In this document: piece by piece, positions 33,809-43,161 of the stretch | Layout: the number at the start of each line of letters is the position of its first letter | Numbering within the stretch: position 1 is the stretch's first letter | Source of the DNA: CATOSP01 sp965204715 | GTDB taxonomy: Bacteria; Chloroflexota; Dehalococcoidia; Lucifugimonadales; UBA3495 | Assembly (NCBI GenBank): GCA_965204715.1 | Contig: OZ242009.1 | Span: 2,356,001 to 2,420,000 of the forward strand | Direction: 5' to 3' | DNA length: 64,000 bases | Notes under the pieces: model-generated | What the model saw: the letters and a program-made list of their open reading frames with translations, nothing else | The model's database searches: none | What the model was told of the DNA's origin: nothing | Made by a program: the position numbers and the translations under genes

Positions 33809-34762
33809 CTACTCGTCCTCGAAGAATTTCCTCGGGTTCTGGACCATTATCTGGCTGATGTCGGAGTCGGACGCGCCCAACTCCTTCAGCCTGGGAAGGA
33901 CGGTGCGGGTGATGAACAGGTAGCCGTCGGGGTTGGCGCGACGTCGCTCCTCCTGGACCTCGGCCCCGTAGCGGGCCTTGGGCACGGAGTAGTCGTGGGA
34001 GAGCATGATGCGCTCCGTGTGGCCTGCGTCCATCAGCTTCTTCACGACCTCGGTGCGTTGTTCCCAATTGGGTGTCTCGTTGTTTCTGCCTCCGGGGTAA
34101 CGGTCCAGGCCCAGCCATACACCCTCGTCCAGCAGGCCCAGCAGATAGTCGATGTCGGTGTCGTCGTTGCTGTGTCCTATGTAGACCTTGTTCAGATCAA
34201 CCCCCTCTTCTTTTAATACGCGCACCTGCTGTTCTCCGATTCGTTCCGGGGACCAAGTGTGGGTGGAGATCCTGGTGCCGGTCTGGTTGCAGGTGCGAGC
34301 GGCGGCGCGGAGGACAACTTCCTGGGGAGGGGTGATGCCCCCCCGGTCGCTGGCGACCTTGATGATGCCGGCCTTGATGCCGGTGCCCTCGATCCCTTCT
34401 TCGATCTCCCGCACGTATAGAGAGGCGATGACGTCTGGCGACACGTCGCCAAATGGGCGGGGGACTGCCAGGTGGTTGCCGGTGGCGCAAACTATCTGCA
34501 CTCCGGAGGCACGGGACACTTCATCCATCAGCAAAACGTCGCGCCCAAGGTCGATGGTGCTGACGTCGATAATAGTGCGCAGGCCCTCGTTGTAGGCTTC
34601 GGTCAGGGCTGCTATGGCCTGCTCCTTTACGCCCTCACGGTCGAAGAACTCCGGGTAGGTCTGGCGAATGCCTGCTGCGTTGGTGCCAAGGTGCTCGTGA
34701 CTCAGGGTGAAGCCCAGGTCTGCCGAATCGATGGGACCCAGGACGGTGTTGACGGTTGCCAT
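33809..34762 (-). CDS. Phosphotriesterase-family hydrolase
   Basis: A 317-residue amidohydrolase-fold enzyme. It has TLSHEHLGTN near 18-27 (metal HxH), IKAGIIKVASDRGG near 134-147 with the Lys expected to be carboxylated, THTWSPERIGEQQ near 165, YIGHSNDDTD near 190, and LSHDYS near 249 with the final metal Asp. Relatives include lactonases and phosphotriesterases; lactonase activity is common. ATG 34762 follows AGGAGG by 7 nt. It lies 30 bp upstream of the selenoprotein candidate on the same strand, so the two may be co-transcribed. Confidence 0.9.
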   Translation of the reverse strand: MATVNTVLGPIDSADLGFTLSHEHLGTNAAGIRQTYPEFFDREGVKEQAIAALTEAYNEGLRTIIDVSTIDLGRDVLLMDEVSRASGVQIVCATGNHLAVPRPFGDVSPDVIASLYVREIEEGIEGTGIKAGIIKVASDRGGITPPQEVVLRAAARTCNQTGTRISTHTWSPERIGEQQVRVLKEEGVDLNKVYIGHSNDDTDIDYLLGLLDEGVWLGLDRYPGGRNNETPNWEQRTEVVKKLMDAGHTERIMLSHDYSVPKARYGAEVQEERRRANPDGYLFITRTVLPRLKELGASDSDISQIMVQNPRKFFEDE

Positions 34763-34969
34763 GATGCGGCCTCCTAGCGTAGTTTTGGCAGAAGTATTCT
34801 ACATTGGATTGGCCGTGGATTGTATGGGCCAGACCATCGGGGCAGTTGGGCACAAATAGTTCGACGCCTTGCTCATCTTCATCTGGACAACCACACCAGG
34901 ACAGTTTAGTATCCCGTTGGCCTGCGCCCGCAGGCAGGCGATACAACTCCAGGGGAGGGCGGACCGAAG

Positions 34970-35407
34970 ATGACGACACCTGCTGAGCGACCAAGGGACT
35001 GGGTGCAACAACACCTGGAACGCTACCTGGAGACCAATGGCGAAGAAGGCCACATCTGGAACGGACTTCCCACGGCTCTGCTGACGACCAGGGGCCGGGT
35101 CACCGGGAATCCCACGACTACGCCGCTGATTTACGGGCGGGACGGGGAACGCTATCTGCTGGTTGCGTCCCGGGGCGGCGCGCCAAGGCACCCGGGCTGG
35201 TACAGGAACCTGGTCAAGGACCCGAACGTGGAGCTACAGGTGATGGGCGACAGGTTCGTGGCGACAGCGCGGACAGCCACCCCGGAGGAGAAGCCCGCGC
35301 TCTGGGCGATCATGGTGGGGATTTTTCCAACCTATGATGAGTACCAGGCCCGGACGGAGCGGGAAATTCCCGTGGTGGTGATTGAACGGAAGGGTCAGGG
35401 TATGTGA
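34970..35407 (+). CDS. F420 (deazaflavin)-dependent oxidoreductase, DDN-like
   Basis: The 145-residue protein matches the deazaflavin-dependent nitroreductase family: LLTTRGRVTGNPTTTPLIYGRDGERYLLVASRGGAPRHPGWYRNLVKDPNVELQV is the F420-binding split-barrel core (about 34-90). It should use reduced F420 to reduce small molecules. This supports an F420-making host. GGGAGG lies upstream of ATG 34970. It is divergent from the phosphotriesterase gene. Confidence 0.92.
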   Translation: MTTPAERPRDWVQQHLERYLETNGEEGHIWNGLPTALLTTRGRVTGNPTTTPLIYGRDGERYLLVASRGGAPRHPGWYRNLVKDPNVELQVMGDRFVATARTATPEEKPALWAIMVGIFPTYDEYQARTEREIPVVVIERKGQGM

Positions 35408-35465
35408 ACCGGCGGATGATTTCGACGTTCTCTCGGGACCGGGGACGCCGAAAGGCCGACGATGG

Positions 35466-35485
35466 ATTCCCGCTTTCGCGGGATT
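35466..35485. repeat. Dispersed palindromic repeat
   Basis: ATTCCCGCTTTCGCGGGATT, one arm base changed. It falls in the apparent 5' extension of the MFS frame, which argues against that extension being coding. Confidence 0.65.
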
Positions 35486-35630
35486 GACTGTAAAGGCGGT
35501 GGGGGCGGCTGGGGCGAGGGGCTGGGGCAGCATCCGGTCCGAGTCCCTGGCCCCGTCGCCGGTCTTCTTTTTACGGCAGGCTGCCAGCCCGGTTGATTCA
35601 CAGGAGCGGAGCGTTATCAAGTCTCTTCGA

Positions 35631-36902
35631 TTGCCCCGGCTGCATACTTTCGATTCCCTGATTGCCTACCGGAACTACCGTCTGCTCTGGACCGGGAACT
35701 TCTGTTGCAACAGCGCCCAATGGCTGCAACTGCTTACGGTGGGCTGGCTGGTGCGGGACCTGACGGAAGGTTCGGCCACATCGGCGTTGCAAGTGGTCAC
35801 CGTGGGCGGTCTGAGCACGCTGCCGGTGCTGCTGGTGGGACCTTGGGGCGGGGTACTGGGAGACCGGGTTGACCGGCGCAAACTGCTGATGCGGATACAG
35901 ACCTTCATGGCCTGCATCGCAGTGCTGTTCGCGCTGGTGGTGGTCTCGGACTACGGAGTGGGGCTATCCAATACGGCCAAGGTCTGGACCGCCTACGCTT
36001 ATGTGATAGTCGCGGGCAGTTGTCTTTCCATTGCTCAGCCTATGCGGCAGGCGTTGATTGCCAACACGGTGCCGCCGGAAGCCTTCGGCAACGCCTTTGC
36101 CACCAACTCCCTGACGATCACCAGCACACGGATATTCGGACCGTTCATCGGGGGCATCCTGATCGCCAACCTGGGGTTCACGGCCAACTTCTTGATGGAG
36201 GCGGCCTTCTACGCGGCGATGGTGCTGGTGTTCCTGCCTCTGAGGACGCCCTATCAACTCCCACCCCCAAGGAGACGTATCTCTCCGGTTTCGGCCTTCG
36301 GCGAGGGGGTCCGGTTCATCCGGCGGGAGCAGCCGGTGATCCTGTCGATGATATTAGTGGGTCTGATTCCCAACATGGTGCTGCACCAGGTATGGTTCCT
36401 GTTGCCCATTTTCACGGCAAACACGCTGGAGCGGGCGGCGGACGTTGGCGGGTTCCTGCTGTCGGCCACCGGGATAGGGGGCTTCGCCTCCGCGGCGCTG
36501 ATAGCGTCCATCGGCTTCGTGTTCAAGAAGGGGATATTGGCGCTGTTCTCAGTGCTGGCAAGTTCAGTATTCGTGGTGTTGTTCGCTTACTCGCCAGTAA
36601 TCGCGCCGCCGTTCCCGCTGCTGGCTTCGCTGGTCCTGATTGGCCTGATGTCCTTTGCCCAAGCCCACTTCCGGACCACGAGTGGGACGCTGGTACAGTT
36701 GATTACCCCGGACCGGTACCGTGGTAGGGTTACGAGCCTCGCCAGCTACGGCCAGGGGTTCGTGTTTCCCTTCAGCATCCTGGTGGGCCTGATGACCGAC
36801 TTTACCGGTGTGGTGGAGGCGATAACCATCCTGGGACTGGTGGGACTGGCGTTGTCGGTCTACTCGCTTGCCGCTCTTCGCACTGTTCGAGAGCACCCGT
36901 AG
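35631..36902 (+). CDS. MFS exporter, EntS-like
   Basis: A transporter of about 423 residues and 12 spans. It opens FDSLIAYRNYRLLWTGNFCCNSAQWLQLLTVGWLV and has the loop motif GVLGDRVDRRKLL near 75-87, typical of EntS/MdfA-like proton-driven exporters; a paralogue is at 44005-45276. The start is uncertain: the frame is open from TTG 35382, but that stretch contains a dispersed palindrome and is non-hydrophobic. TTG 35631 is the best-placed codon by comparison with the paralogue, although AGGAG lies about 25 nt upstream. Substrate unknown. Confidence 0.82.
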   Translation: MPRLHTFDSLIAYRNYRLLWTGNFCCNSAQWLQLLTVGWLVRDLTEGSATSALQVVTVGGLSTLPVLLVGPWGGVLGDRVDRRKLLMRIQTFMACIAVLFALVVVSDYGVGLSNTAKVWTAYAYVIVAGSCLSIAQPMRQALIANTVPPEAFGNAFATNSLTITSTRIFGPFIGGILIANLGFTANFLMEAAFYAAMVLVFLPLRTPYQLPPPRRRISPVSAFGEGVRFIRREQPVILSMILVGLIPNMVLHQVWFLLPIFTANTLERAADVGGFLLSATGIGGFASAALIASIGFVFKKGILALFSVLASSVFVVLFAYSPVIAPPFPLLASLVLIGLMSFAQAHFRTTSGTLVQLITPDRYRGRVTSLASYGQGFVFPFSILVGLMTDFTGVVEAITILGLVGLALSVYSLAALRTVREHP

Positions 36903-37031
36903 GTTATTGGCATCGGGTGCAGGTTGGGGCGAGAACCTTGCCGGGGATATAATTGAGGTCTACAGTAGGGTGTGTCGGGATTTCTTCGGTATTTCTATGG
37001 AATCGACGGCGCTCTGGAGCCGGGGTAATGG

Positions 37032-37050
37032 ATTCCCGATTTCGGGGAAT
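37032..37050. repeat. Dispersed palindromic repeat
   Basis: ATTCCCGATTTCGGGGAAT, a slightly shortened copy between the MFS and MetX-like genes. Confidence 0.55.
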
Positions 37051-37160
37051 GATTTTTGGCCGTCGATGGGCATTGTCACAAACCCCTTGAGGTTAAGGTA
37101 TCCTATTTGACGGAAGGGCAAAGGGGTCTTGATTCAGCATCCGGCACTGGAGGCTCTTGA

Positions 37161-38174
37161 ATGACGGGATATGAGACTTTTCCGCTGGGAGACATTGACC
37201 TTCAGTGCGGGCTGCGGCTGCGCAACGCCTGGCTTGCCTACCGGGCTTACGGGGAGCTGAACGCGGAGCGGGACAACGCGATTGTTTTCCCGACCTACTT
37301 CAGTTCCAACCATACGGCCAACGAGCCGATGATCGGTCCGGGAATGGCGCTGGACCCGTCGCGGTATTTCATCATCGTGCCCAATCTTTTCGGGAATGGG
37401 CTGTCGCCATCTCCGAGCAATACCCCGCCACCCTACGACCGGGCGCGGTTCCCGTTGGTGACATACTACGACAACGTGATGTGTCAGCACAGGCTGGTAA
37501 CGGAGGGGTTCCGGATCGAGCGCATTGCCCTGGTGTGCGGTTTCTCGATGGGGGCGCAGCAGACGTTCCACTGGGGGGCGATGTTCCCGGATATGGTGGA
37601 ACGAATCGCCCCCTGGTGCGGGTCGGCGCGGACGTCTCCTCATAATTTCGTGTTCCTGGAAGGGGTGAAGGCGGCCCTGCGGGCCGATGACGCCTGGGAT
37701 AACGGATGGTATGACCGGCCCCCGGAGAAGGGCCTGCGGGCGATGGCGCGAGTCTACGCTGGTTGGGCCCCGTCCCAGGCTTTTTACCGGGAGAGGGTGT
37801 ATCTGGATTTGGGGCATTCGTCCTTAGAGGACTACCTGATTACGGCGTGGGAAGGACGCTACCTGCAACTGGACGCCAACGACATACTGGCGATGGCGGC
37901 AACTTGGCAGGCGGGAGATATAAGCGACAATCCGATATACAAAGGCGATTTTGAGAAGGCGTTGGGATCGGTAACCGCCCGTGCCTTCGTCATGCCGTCC
38001 CAGACAGACCAGTATTTTCCGCCGGAGGACAACGAGATCGAGGTCGGAATGATGCCTAACGCGGAACTGCGTACCATTCCCACTATCTGGGGTCACACCG
38101 GCGGCGGGCCGGGGCGCAACCCGGTGGACACCGGTTTTATCGACGCGCAGTTGAAGGAATTGCTGGCGAGTTGA
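37161..38174 (+). CDS. MetX-like alpha/beta hydrolase (homoserine O-acyltransferase family)
   Basis: A 337-residue alpha/beta hydrolase. The nucleophile is in CGFSMGAQQTFHWG near 129-142, the acid in PSQTDQYFPPEDNEIE near 278, and the base His in IWGHTGGGPG near 310. The N-terminus (LRLRNAWLAYRAYGELNAERDNAIVFPTYFS) and NLFGNGLSPSPSN are those of the homoserine/serine acetyltransferase family. Without other methionine genes nearby, a hydrolase role on an ester is equally possible. It carries a weak ribosome site. Confidence 0.85.
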   Translation: MTGYETFPLGDIDLQCGLRLRNAWLAYRAYGELNAERDNAIVFPTYFSSNHTANEPMIGPGMALDPSRYFIIVPNLFGNGLSPSPSNTPPPYDRARFPLVTYYDNVMCQHRLVTEGFRIERIALVCGFSMGAQQTFHWGAMFPDMVERIAPWCGSARTSPHNFVFLEGVKAALRADDAWDNGWYDRPPEKGLRAMARVYAGWAPSQAFYRERVYLDLGHSSLEDYLITAWEGRYLQLDANDILAMAATWQAGDISDNPIYKGDFEKALGSVTARAFVMPSQTDQYFPPEDNEIEVGMMPNAELRTIPTIWGHTGGGPGRNPVDTGFIDAQLKELLAS

Positions 38175-38272
38175 CGAGCGTCATTGGCGCAATGCATTGT
38201 TGGCGTAATGATGACGGTGGCAGATCATTCGTGTCTGCCGTGAAGTGGGAAGTCCAAGGGCGGAACGTATGG

Positions 38273-38292
38273 ATTCCTGCGAAAGCGGGAAT
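38273..38292. repeat. Dispersed palindromic repeat
   Basis: ATTCCTGCGAAAGCGGGAAT followed by GACA, in the spacer before the methyltransferase. Confidence 0.65.
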
Positions 38293-38319
38293 GACAAGAG
38301 CCATCAAGAACGGAGGGGC

Positions 38320-39084
38320 TTGAAGAACTTGGCGGACTGGTGGCGGGAGTTCTTCTCCGGCGATGCGCTGGAATTCGTGAGATCCTCGAGGGATGAGGAA
38401 CGGACTCGCGTCGAGGCGGGATTCATCCATGAAGCGATGGGGCTTCCGGTCGGGGCGAAGGTGCTGGATGTTCCGTGCGGCAGCGGGCGCATTGCCCTGG
38501 AGCTGGCGGCGTCGGGGTGCGAAGTCACGGGCGTGGACATGGGCCAACCTCTGTTGGATGACGGCAGGGCAAAGGCTGACACACGGCGGTTGCCCATTCG
38601 CTGGAAGTGTGGCGACATGCGCGACCTGCCCTGGGATGAAGAGTTTGACGGGGCGGTCTGCTTCTGGAGCAGCTTCGGATACTTCGATGAGCAGGGGAAC
38701 ATTGATTTTCTGGAAGCGGTGTCCCGCGCCCTGAAGCCGGGTGCTCCATTCGTCCTGGATACTCCCTTGGTTGAAAACCGGGTTCGGGAGATACTTGAGG
38801 AGCCAAGGGTATGGTGGAGTTTGGGAGAACTGCTGGTCCTGGAGGAGCGCAGATTCGACCACGAGACCAGCAGGGTTGAATCCGACTGGACTTTCATTCG
38901 AGACGGGTGCAGGAGTACCAAGCGCCTTTCACTACGGATTTACACCTACCGGGAACTGACGTTGTTGCTGGAGCAGGCGGGGTTTGGCGAGCACAGGGCA
39001 TACGGAAGCATAGACTTCGAGCCATTCGAGGCGGGCTCCAATTGGCTCTACATGGTTACAAGGAAATTGGAGCGGGCCGGTTAA
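38320..39084 (+). CDS. Class I SAM-dependent methyltransferase
   Basis: An enzyme of about 254 residues. Motif I is VLDVPCGSGRIALELAASGCEVTGVDMGQPLLDDGRAKA near 47-85, then GDMRDLPWDEEFDGAVCFWSSFGYFDEQGN and LKPGAPFVLDT. This is a small-molecule methyltransferase by general pattern; acceptor unknown. The frame opens at ATG 38245, but that part includes the dispersed repeat. TTG 38320 or TTG 38329, behind GGAGGGG, is the more likely start. Confidence 0.85.
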   Translation: MKNLADWWREFFSGDALEFVRSSRDEERTRVEAGFIHEAMGLPVGAKVLDVPCGSGRIALELAASGCEVTGVDMGQPLLDDGRAKADTRRLPIRWKCGDMRDLPWDEEFDGAVCFWSSFGYFDEQGNIDFLEAVSRALKPGAPFVLDTPLVENRVREILEEPRVWWSLGELLVLEERRFDHETSRVESDWTFIRDGCRSTKRLSLRIYTYRELTLLLEQAGFGEHRAYGSIDFEPFEAGSNWLYMVTRKLERAG

Positions 39085-39138
39085 CCACGACCCGCGATTT
39101 CCGCCCGGACACCGGGCTTCGTGCGTCTTGCCCCTCGC

Positions 39139-39957
39139 CTAGTAGTAGACGGCGTTGCCGGTGCCGCCGCCCGCAGCTATGACCTCTCCCGTGATGGCCC
39201 ACGCCTTGTCGGAGCACAGATAGGCGGTTAGGAAGCCGATTTCCGATGCGTCCACCATGCGGCAGATGGCATTCCCACGTGACGAGCCGGGAGCAAAGTC
39301 GCTCTGCTCCACTTCCTCGGAGGAGATGCCCAACTGGGAAGCCCGCGCCTCCAGCATTCCGGGGGTGCGCTCGGTGCGAGTGGTGCCGGGGTGGATGCAA
39401 TTGACGGTGATCCCATAGCGGCCCAGGTGGTTGGAGAGGGTCTTGGTCATGTGGACCATTGAGACGTTGCGCGCCCCGCCGCTGAGGTTCCCGGCGTTGC
39501 GGGCGTTGCCGCCGCTGATGTTGATGATTCTGCCCCAACCCTGCTCTTTCAGGAACGGGATGGCGGCCCTGGCGCAGCGGAGCGCCCCGACGTACTTTAC
39601 GTCGAAATCGGCCAGCAGGTCCTCGTCCACCAGTTCCTCGATGGGACCGGTAGCGCCTGGGGAGCCGCCGGGGTAAGAACCGCTGTTGACCAGGATGTGA
39701 AGTCCGCCAAGTTGCCCGGCCGCGGCAGTGGTGACCTGGTCCACCTGCGCCTTGTCGGTAACGTCAAGCTGCATGGGAATAACGCGGCGACCGGTCTCGT
39801 CCTCGATCTCCCGGGCCGACCGCTCCAGGTCGGCCATTGTGCGGGAGGCGATGACTACGTCGACACCCTCGCGGGCGAGTTCGCGGGCGATGGCCTTGCC
39901 GATGCCCCGGCTGCCCCCGGTCACCAGGGCGTACTTGTCTTGCAGTCCAAAGTCCAT
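39139..39957 (-). CDS. Short-chain dehydrogenase/reductase
   Basis: A 272-residue Rossmann oxidoreductase. TGGSRGIGKAIA near 13-24 binds NAD(P), and NSGSYPGGSPG replaces the usual NNAG. The usual catalytic Y-x-x-x-K is not obvious: after INISGGNARNAGNLSGGARNVSMVHMTKTL, Met or His falls where Tyr is expected while Lys remains. That could make it an atypical or altered-specificity enzyme. The C-terminus has the family's ICRMVDASEIGFLTAYLCSDKAWAITGEVIAAGGG. AGGAGG lies 8 nt before ATG 39957. Confidence 0.85.
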   Translation of the reverse strand: MDFGLQDKYALVTGGSRGIGKAIARELAREGVDVVIASRTMADLERSAREIEDETGRRVIPMQLDVTDKAQVDQVTTAAAGQLGGLHILVNSGSYPGGSPGATGPIEELVDEDLLADFDVKYVGALRCARAAIPFLKEQGWGRIINISGGNARNAGNLSGGARNVSMVHMTKTLSNHLGRYGITVNCIHPGTTRTERTPGMLEARASQLGISSEEVEQSDFAPGSSRGNAICRMVDASEIGFLTAYLCSDKAWAITGEVIAAGGGTGNAVYY

Positions 39958-40035
39958 GTTGGCTGCCTCCTGATAGCCTGCTGTCTGTGTATTGGCAGGC
40001 TTGTATCGTCCGCAATTCTACACTGGACAGTCATC

Positions 40036-40095
40036 AGTGGCCAGTGGCTGGTTTTCATTTGGCTGGGGAGATAACCACTGACTGCCAGCCACTGC
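40036..40095. repeat. Dispersed inverted repeat, CCAGCCACTGGCC type
   Basis: CAGTGGCCAGTGGCTGG and, 35 bp later, ACTGCCAGCCACTGC can pair. The GGCCAGTGGCTGG core matches 17793-17805 inverted. Confidence 0.4.
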
Positions 40096-40129
40096 TAAAA
40101 TGTGACGGGATGAAGACATCAGCCTGTCG

Positions 40130-40149
40130 ATTCCCGTTTTCACGGGGAC
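40130..40149. repeat. Dispersed palindromic repeat, variant loop
   Basis: ATTCCCGTTTTCACGGGGAC. It resembles the copy at 46381 read on the other strand. Confidence 0.5.
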
Positions 40150-40169
40150 AAGATTGAGGATGTGGAAAT

Positions 40170-41495
40170 ATGAGCGCTACCAAGACTCTGGCCCGGTTTA
40201 TCTCTGAGGTTAGCTACGAAAGCTTACCCAACGAAGTTGTAGAAGCGGCCAAGATAGCGATTCTCGACGGCGTGGCCAACATGCTGGCGGGGTCGACGCA
40301 GGAGCTGGCTTTGACCTTTGGCCGCTACGTGGAAGCGATGGGAGGCGCGGCCCGCTCCACAGTGGTCGGGTGGGGGTTCAAGACCAATCCGCCCTACGCG
40401 GCTTTCGCCAACGGCGTGTTCGGCCACTGCCTGGACTTCGAGATTCAAGGTTTTCCGCCGACACACGGGACGTCGTCATGTTTGCCAACGGCGTTGGCCC
40501 TGGCTGAGGGGCGCGGCGCTTCGGGCAAGGACATCATCATGGCTTACACACTGGGTTGGGAGGTGCAGGGGCGGCTGAGAGCCGCATCTGCCGGAGCGGC
40601 CAATCCCGCCTATCATCCCCCAGGACTGGTAGGGCCGTTGGGCGGAGCGGCGGCGGGCGCGAAGGCGTTGGGACTTGGCCCGGAGCAGACCGAGATGGCC
40701 CTGGGCATCGCTGCATCCCGCACCGGAGGACTGACCGCGAACACGGGCACGATGGTCAAGTCCACGCACCCCGGCAATGCGGCGCGCATGGGGGCAGAGG
40801 CGGCGTTGCTGGCCGAGGCCGGATTTACCAGCAGCGAGGACATCCTGGAGACTGCCAATGGGTACGCGGAAGCCTTGTTCCAGGGCAGGATGGACTGGGA
40901 TGTGGTTACTCGCGGACTTGGGGAGTCGTATCGGCTGGTGGACCCGGGGTTCGACATCAAGCGGTTTCCCGCACAGATACACATGCAGAACCCCATCGAG
41001 TCCGTGTTGAACCTGCGGGAGGAGTTCGACCTAAAACCGGAGATGGTCGAGTCCCTGGTAGTGAGTACGCAGGGTCGCGGGCACTCGGGGCCGGTCCCCC
41101 GGAGCGGACTGGACGGGAAGTTCAGCATTGAGTACTGCGCGGCTGCGGCGCTTCTGGACGGTCACGTGGGCATCGAGACTTTCCTGGATGAACGCCGGTT
41201 TGCGCCGGATATGGAGGCTCTGCTGGGCAAAGTCAGAGTGGAGCCGGGCGGGCAATCGGGCAACGGAGCTGCCGCCACGGCCCAATTGGTGGATGGACGC
41301 ACGGTCAGCGCGGAGTGTTCTGCGTTCACCGGCTCGGCAGCAAACCCAATGAGCGGGGGCCAACGACGCCGCAAGGTGTGGGACTGCGCCCGTGTGCTCC
41401 TTCCTGAACAGGAGGCGGAACGTGTGATCGAGATGGTGGAAGACCTGGAAAACCTTCCCGATGTGTCGGAGTTGATGGAGCTTATGGGGCGGTGA
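40170..41495 (+). CDS. MmgE/PrpD-family protein
   Basis: The 441-residue protein belongs to the 2-methylcitrate dehydratase/cis-aconitate decarboxylase-like family. Typical segments are VVEAAKIAILDGVANMLAGS near 22-41, AFANGVFGHCLDFEI near 76-90, AYTLGWEVQGRLRAAS near 125, LGLGPEQTEMALGIAASRTGGL near 170 and MVKSTHPGNAARMGAEAALLAEAGFT near 195-220. It probably dehydrates or isomerises an organic acid. No prpB/prpC neighbours are present, so propionate metabolism is not implied. A strong terminator follows. Confidence 0.92.
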   Translation: MSATKTLARFISEVSYESLPNEVVEAAKIAILDGVANMLAGSTQELALTFGRYVEAMGGAARSTVVGWGFKTNPPYAAFANGVFGHCLDFEIQGFPPTHGTSSCLPTALALAEGRGASGKDIIMAYTLGWEVQGRLRAASAGAANPAYHPPGLVGPLGGAAAGAKALGLGPEQTEMALGIAASRTGGLTANTGTMVKSTHPGNAARMGAEAALLAEAGFTSSEDILETANGYAEALFQGRMDWDVVTRGLGESYRLVDPGFDIKRFPAQIHMQNPIESVLNLREEFDLKPEMVESLVVSTQGRGHSGPVPRSGLDGKFSIEYCAAAALLDGHVGIETFLDERRFAPDMEALLGKVRVEPGGQSGNGAAATAQLVDGRTVSAECSAFTGSAANPMSGGQRRRKVWDCARVLLPEQEAERVIEMVEDLENLPDVSELMELMGR

Positions 41496-41533
41496 CCACG
41501 GTCTTAGAATCGGCAACGGTTGGCATCGCAGTG

Positions 41534-41564
41534 AGTCTCCCCGGTACAGGCGGGGAGACTTTTC
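41534..41564. terminator. Rho-independent terminator
   Basis: AGTCTCCCC pairs with GGGGAGACT followed by TTTTCG. It serves the gene ending at 41495, and the stem can also form for the minus-strand MFS gene ending at 41566. Confidence 0.8.
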
Positions 41565-41565
41565 G

Positions 41566-43161
41566 TTAGTTCGCCGCGCCTGCCCCGGCGGTGGCTTGGG
41601 CCGCGGGTTCGGCAGCCTGCTTGGGGCGGTCGCCTTTCAGGAACGAGATGACCACTCCAATGGAGCACATGAACCCTGCGGCGAGGAACGCCCGCTTGAC
41701 GCCCTCGACGAAGGCGGTCGGCTCGTCTGATACTGATCCCAAGTCCGACGCGGCTCCCATAGCGGCCATAGTGGCCACCACGATGGCCGTGACCACCGCG
41801 TTGCTGACGATGTTGGCTGAGTTGCGGGTGAGGGAGGTGAGAGCCGACGCTATTCCGTAGCGGGAACGTTCCACCGCGCTGACAATGGAGCTGTTGTTGG
41901 GGGAGCCGAACAACCCGGTGCCAAGGCTTTGCAGTACCAGGAGCGGGACCAATACCTGAAGCGAGGTGTTCACCCCGACTGCTCCTGACAGCATGAACAG
42001 TGCGGCGGAGGCAAGTCCCAGGCCGCCAACATTCAGCTTCAGCCAGCCGTAGCGGTCCGACAAGCGTCCGGCGATTGGCCCCATGATGGTCATGGTGATG
42101 GCCATAGGCAGGGTTATCAACCCAGCGTCCTGCGGGCTGTAGCGCAGCGCACTCTGGAGGTACAGGGCCATCAGGAACCGCACCCCCGAACTGCCCAGGA
42201 AGGACAGCCACCCGGCGGCTATGCCCAGCGCAACCAGCTTGCGCTTGAACAATCGGAGGTCGAGCATTGGGGACGGGGTGCGCAGTTCCCACCAGATGAA
42301 CCCGGTCAAAGAGACGATAAAGCCAAGGACGCAAGACAGGACCCCAGGCGAGTTCCAGCCGATGCGGTTGCCCAGAGTCATCGCCAGGAGGATGGTCAGG
42401 AGGGCCGTGGCGCTCAGGGTAGACCCCAGCCAGTCGAAGGGAGGCCGCCGGTCTCCCTGTCTCTCCTGGGTGAACCGGCTCTGGTCGAGGACGATCAGCG
42501 CGACCGCAAGGACTACTATACCCACCGGCACGTTGACCAGAAATACGGAGCGCCAGCCCAGGGTGCTCACCAGCACTCCGCCCAGGGCCATGCCGCTCAT
42601 CGACCCAACGCCGACGACGCTGAACTGGGACCCGAGGGCCTTCCCGCGCTCCGAGCCGGGGAACACCGAGAGCACCATTGCCTGCCCGTTGGCCTGGACC
42701 ATCGCAGAGCTGACGCCCTGTATCACTCTGGCGACCATCAGGAAGGGGAGACTTCCCGCCAGTCCCGCGGCAGCGGAGGCCAGCACGAAGATGGTGAACC
42801 CGGCCACGTATACTTGCTTGCGGCCCAGGATGTCTGACAGCCTTCCCATCGGCAGCAGGAGGGACGAGATTGCAAGCGTTTCGCTGATGGCGATCCACAA
42901 TACCGTCTCTAGGGTGGCTCCGAAGTGGCCGGCGATGGATGGAAGTGCGATCAGGATACTGCCGTGGCCGCACACGGACATGAAGACGCCGGTGGCGATG
43001 GTGCAGAAGACCCACCACTTGTAGTTTTCCAGGTCGGTCAGCCTGGCCCCGGAACTGCGGTAGTTCCAGAACAGGCGGGCCGCTACCGGAACGCAGACAA
43101 TGGTTATCAGCAGGAACCCGCAGGCTGCGATCAGCAGACCGAGTAACCCGGTCAGGGTCAT
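41566..43161 (-). CDS. EmrB/QacA-type MFS drug exporter
   Basis: The 531-residue, probably 14-span transporter has DHA2-family marks: ISETLAISSLLLPMGRLSDILGRKQVYVAGFTIFVLAS near 90-127 and the R-V-I-Q-G segment VARVIQGVSSAMVQANGQAMVLSVFP near 143-168. It would export toxic compounds with proton influx. Its start codon abuts the HlyD-type gene stop with no gap, so the two are translated together as in emrAB. It lies downstream of a second MFS gene; all three may answer to the TetR gene at 45584. Confidence 0.92.
   Translation of the reverse strand: MTLTGLLGLLIAACGFLLITIVCVPVAARLFWNYRSSGARLTDLENYKWWVFCTIATGVFMSVCGHGSILIALPSIAGHFGATLETVLWIAISETLAISSLLLPMGRLSDILGRKQVYVAGFTIFVLASAAAGLAGSLPFLMVARVIQGVSSAMVQANGQAMVLSVFPGSERGKALGSQFSVVGVGSMSGMALGGVLVSTLGWRSVFLVNVPVGIVVLAVALIVLDQSRFTQERQGDRRPPFDWLGSTLSATALLTILLAMTLGNRIGWNSPGVLSCVLGFIVSLTGFIWWELRTPSPMLDLRLFKRKLVALGIAAGWLSFLGSSGVRFLMALYLQSALRYSPQDAGLITLPMAITMTIMGPIAGRLSDRYGWLKLNVGGLGLASAALFMLSGAVGVNTSLQVLVPLLVLQSLGTGLFGSPNNSSIVSAVERSRYGIASALTSLTRNSANIVSNAVVTAIVVATMAAMGAASDLGSVSDEPTAFVEGVKRAFLAAGFMCSIGVVISFLKGDRPKQAAEPAAQATAGAGAAN

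Noticed and set aside
35382..35630. N-terminal extension of the MFS gene
   Set aside because: It overlaps the end of the F420 gene, contains a dispersed palindrome and has no counterpart in the paralogue at 44005.
41504..43018. 504-codon second minus-strand frame within the EmrB-type gene
   Set aside because: It is a +1 shadow rich in Arg/His/Pro, while the true frame has 14 membrane spans and DHA2 motifs.
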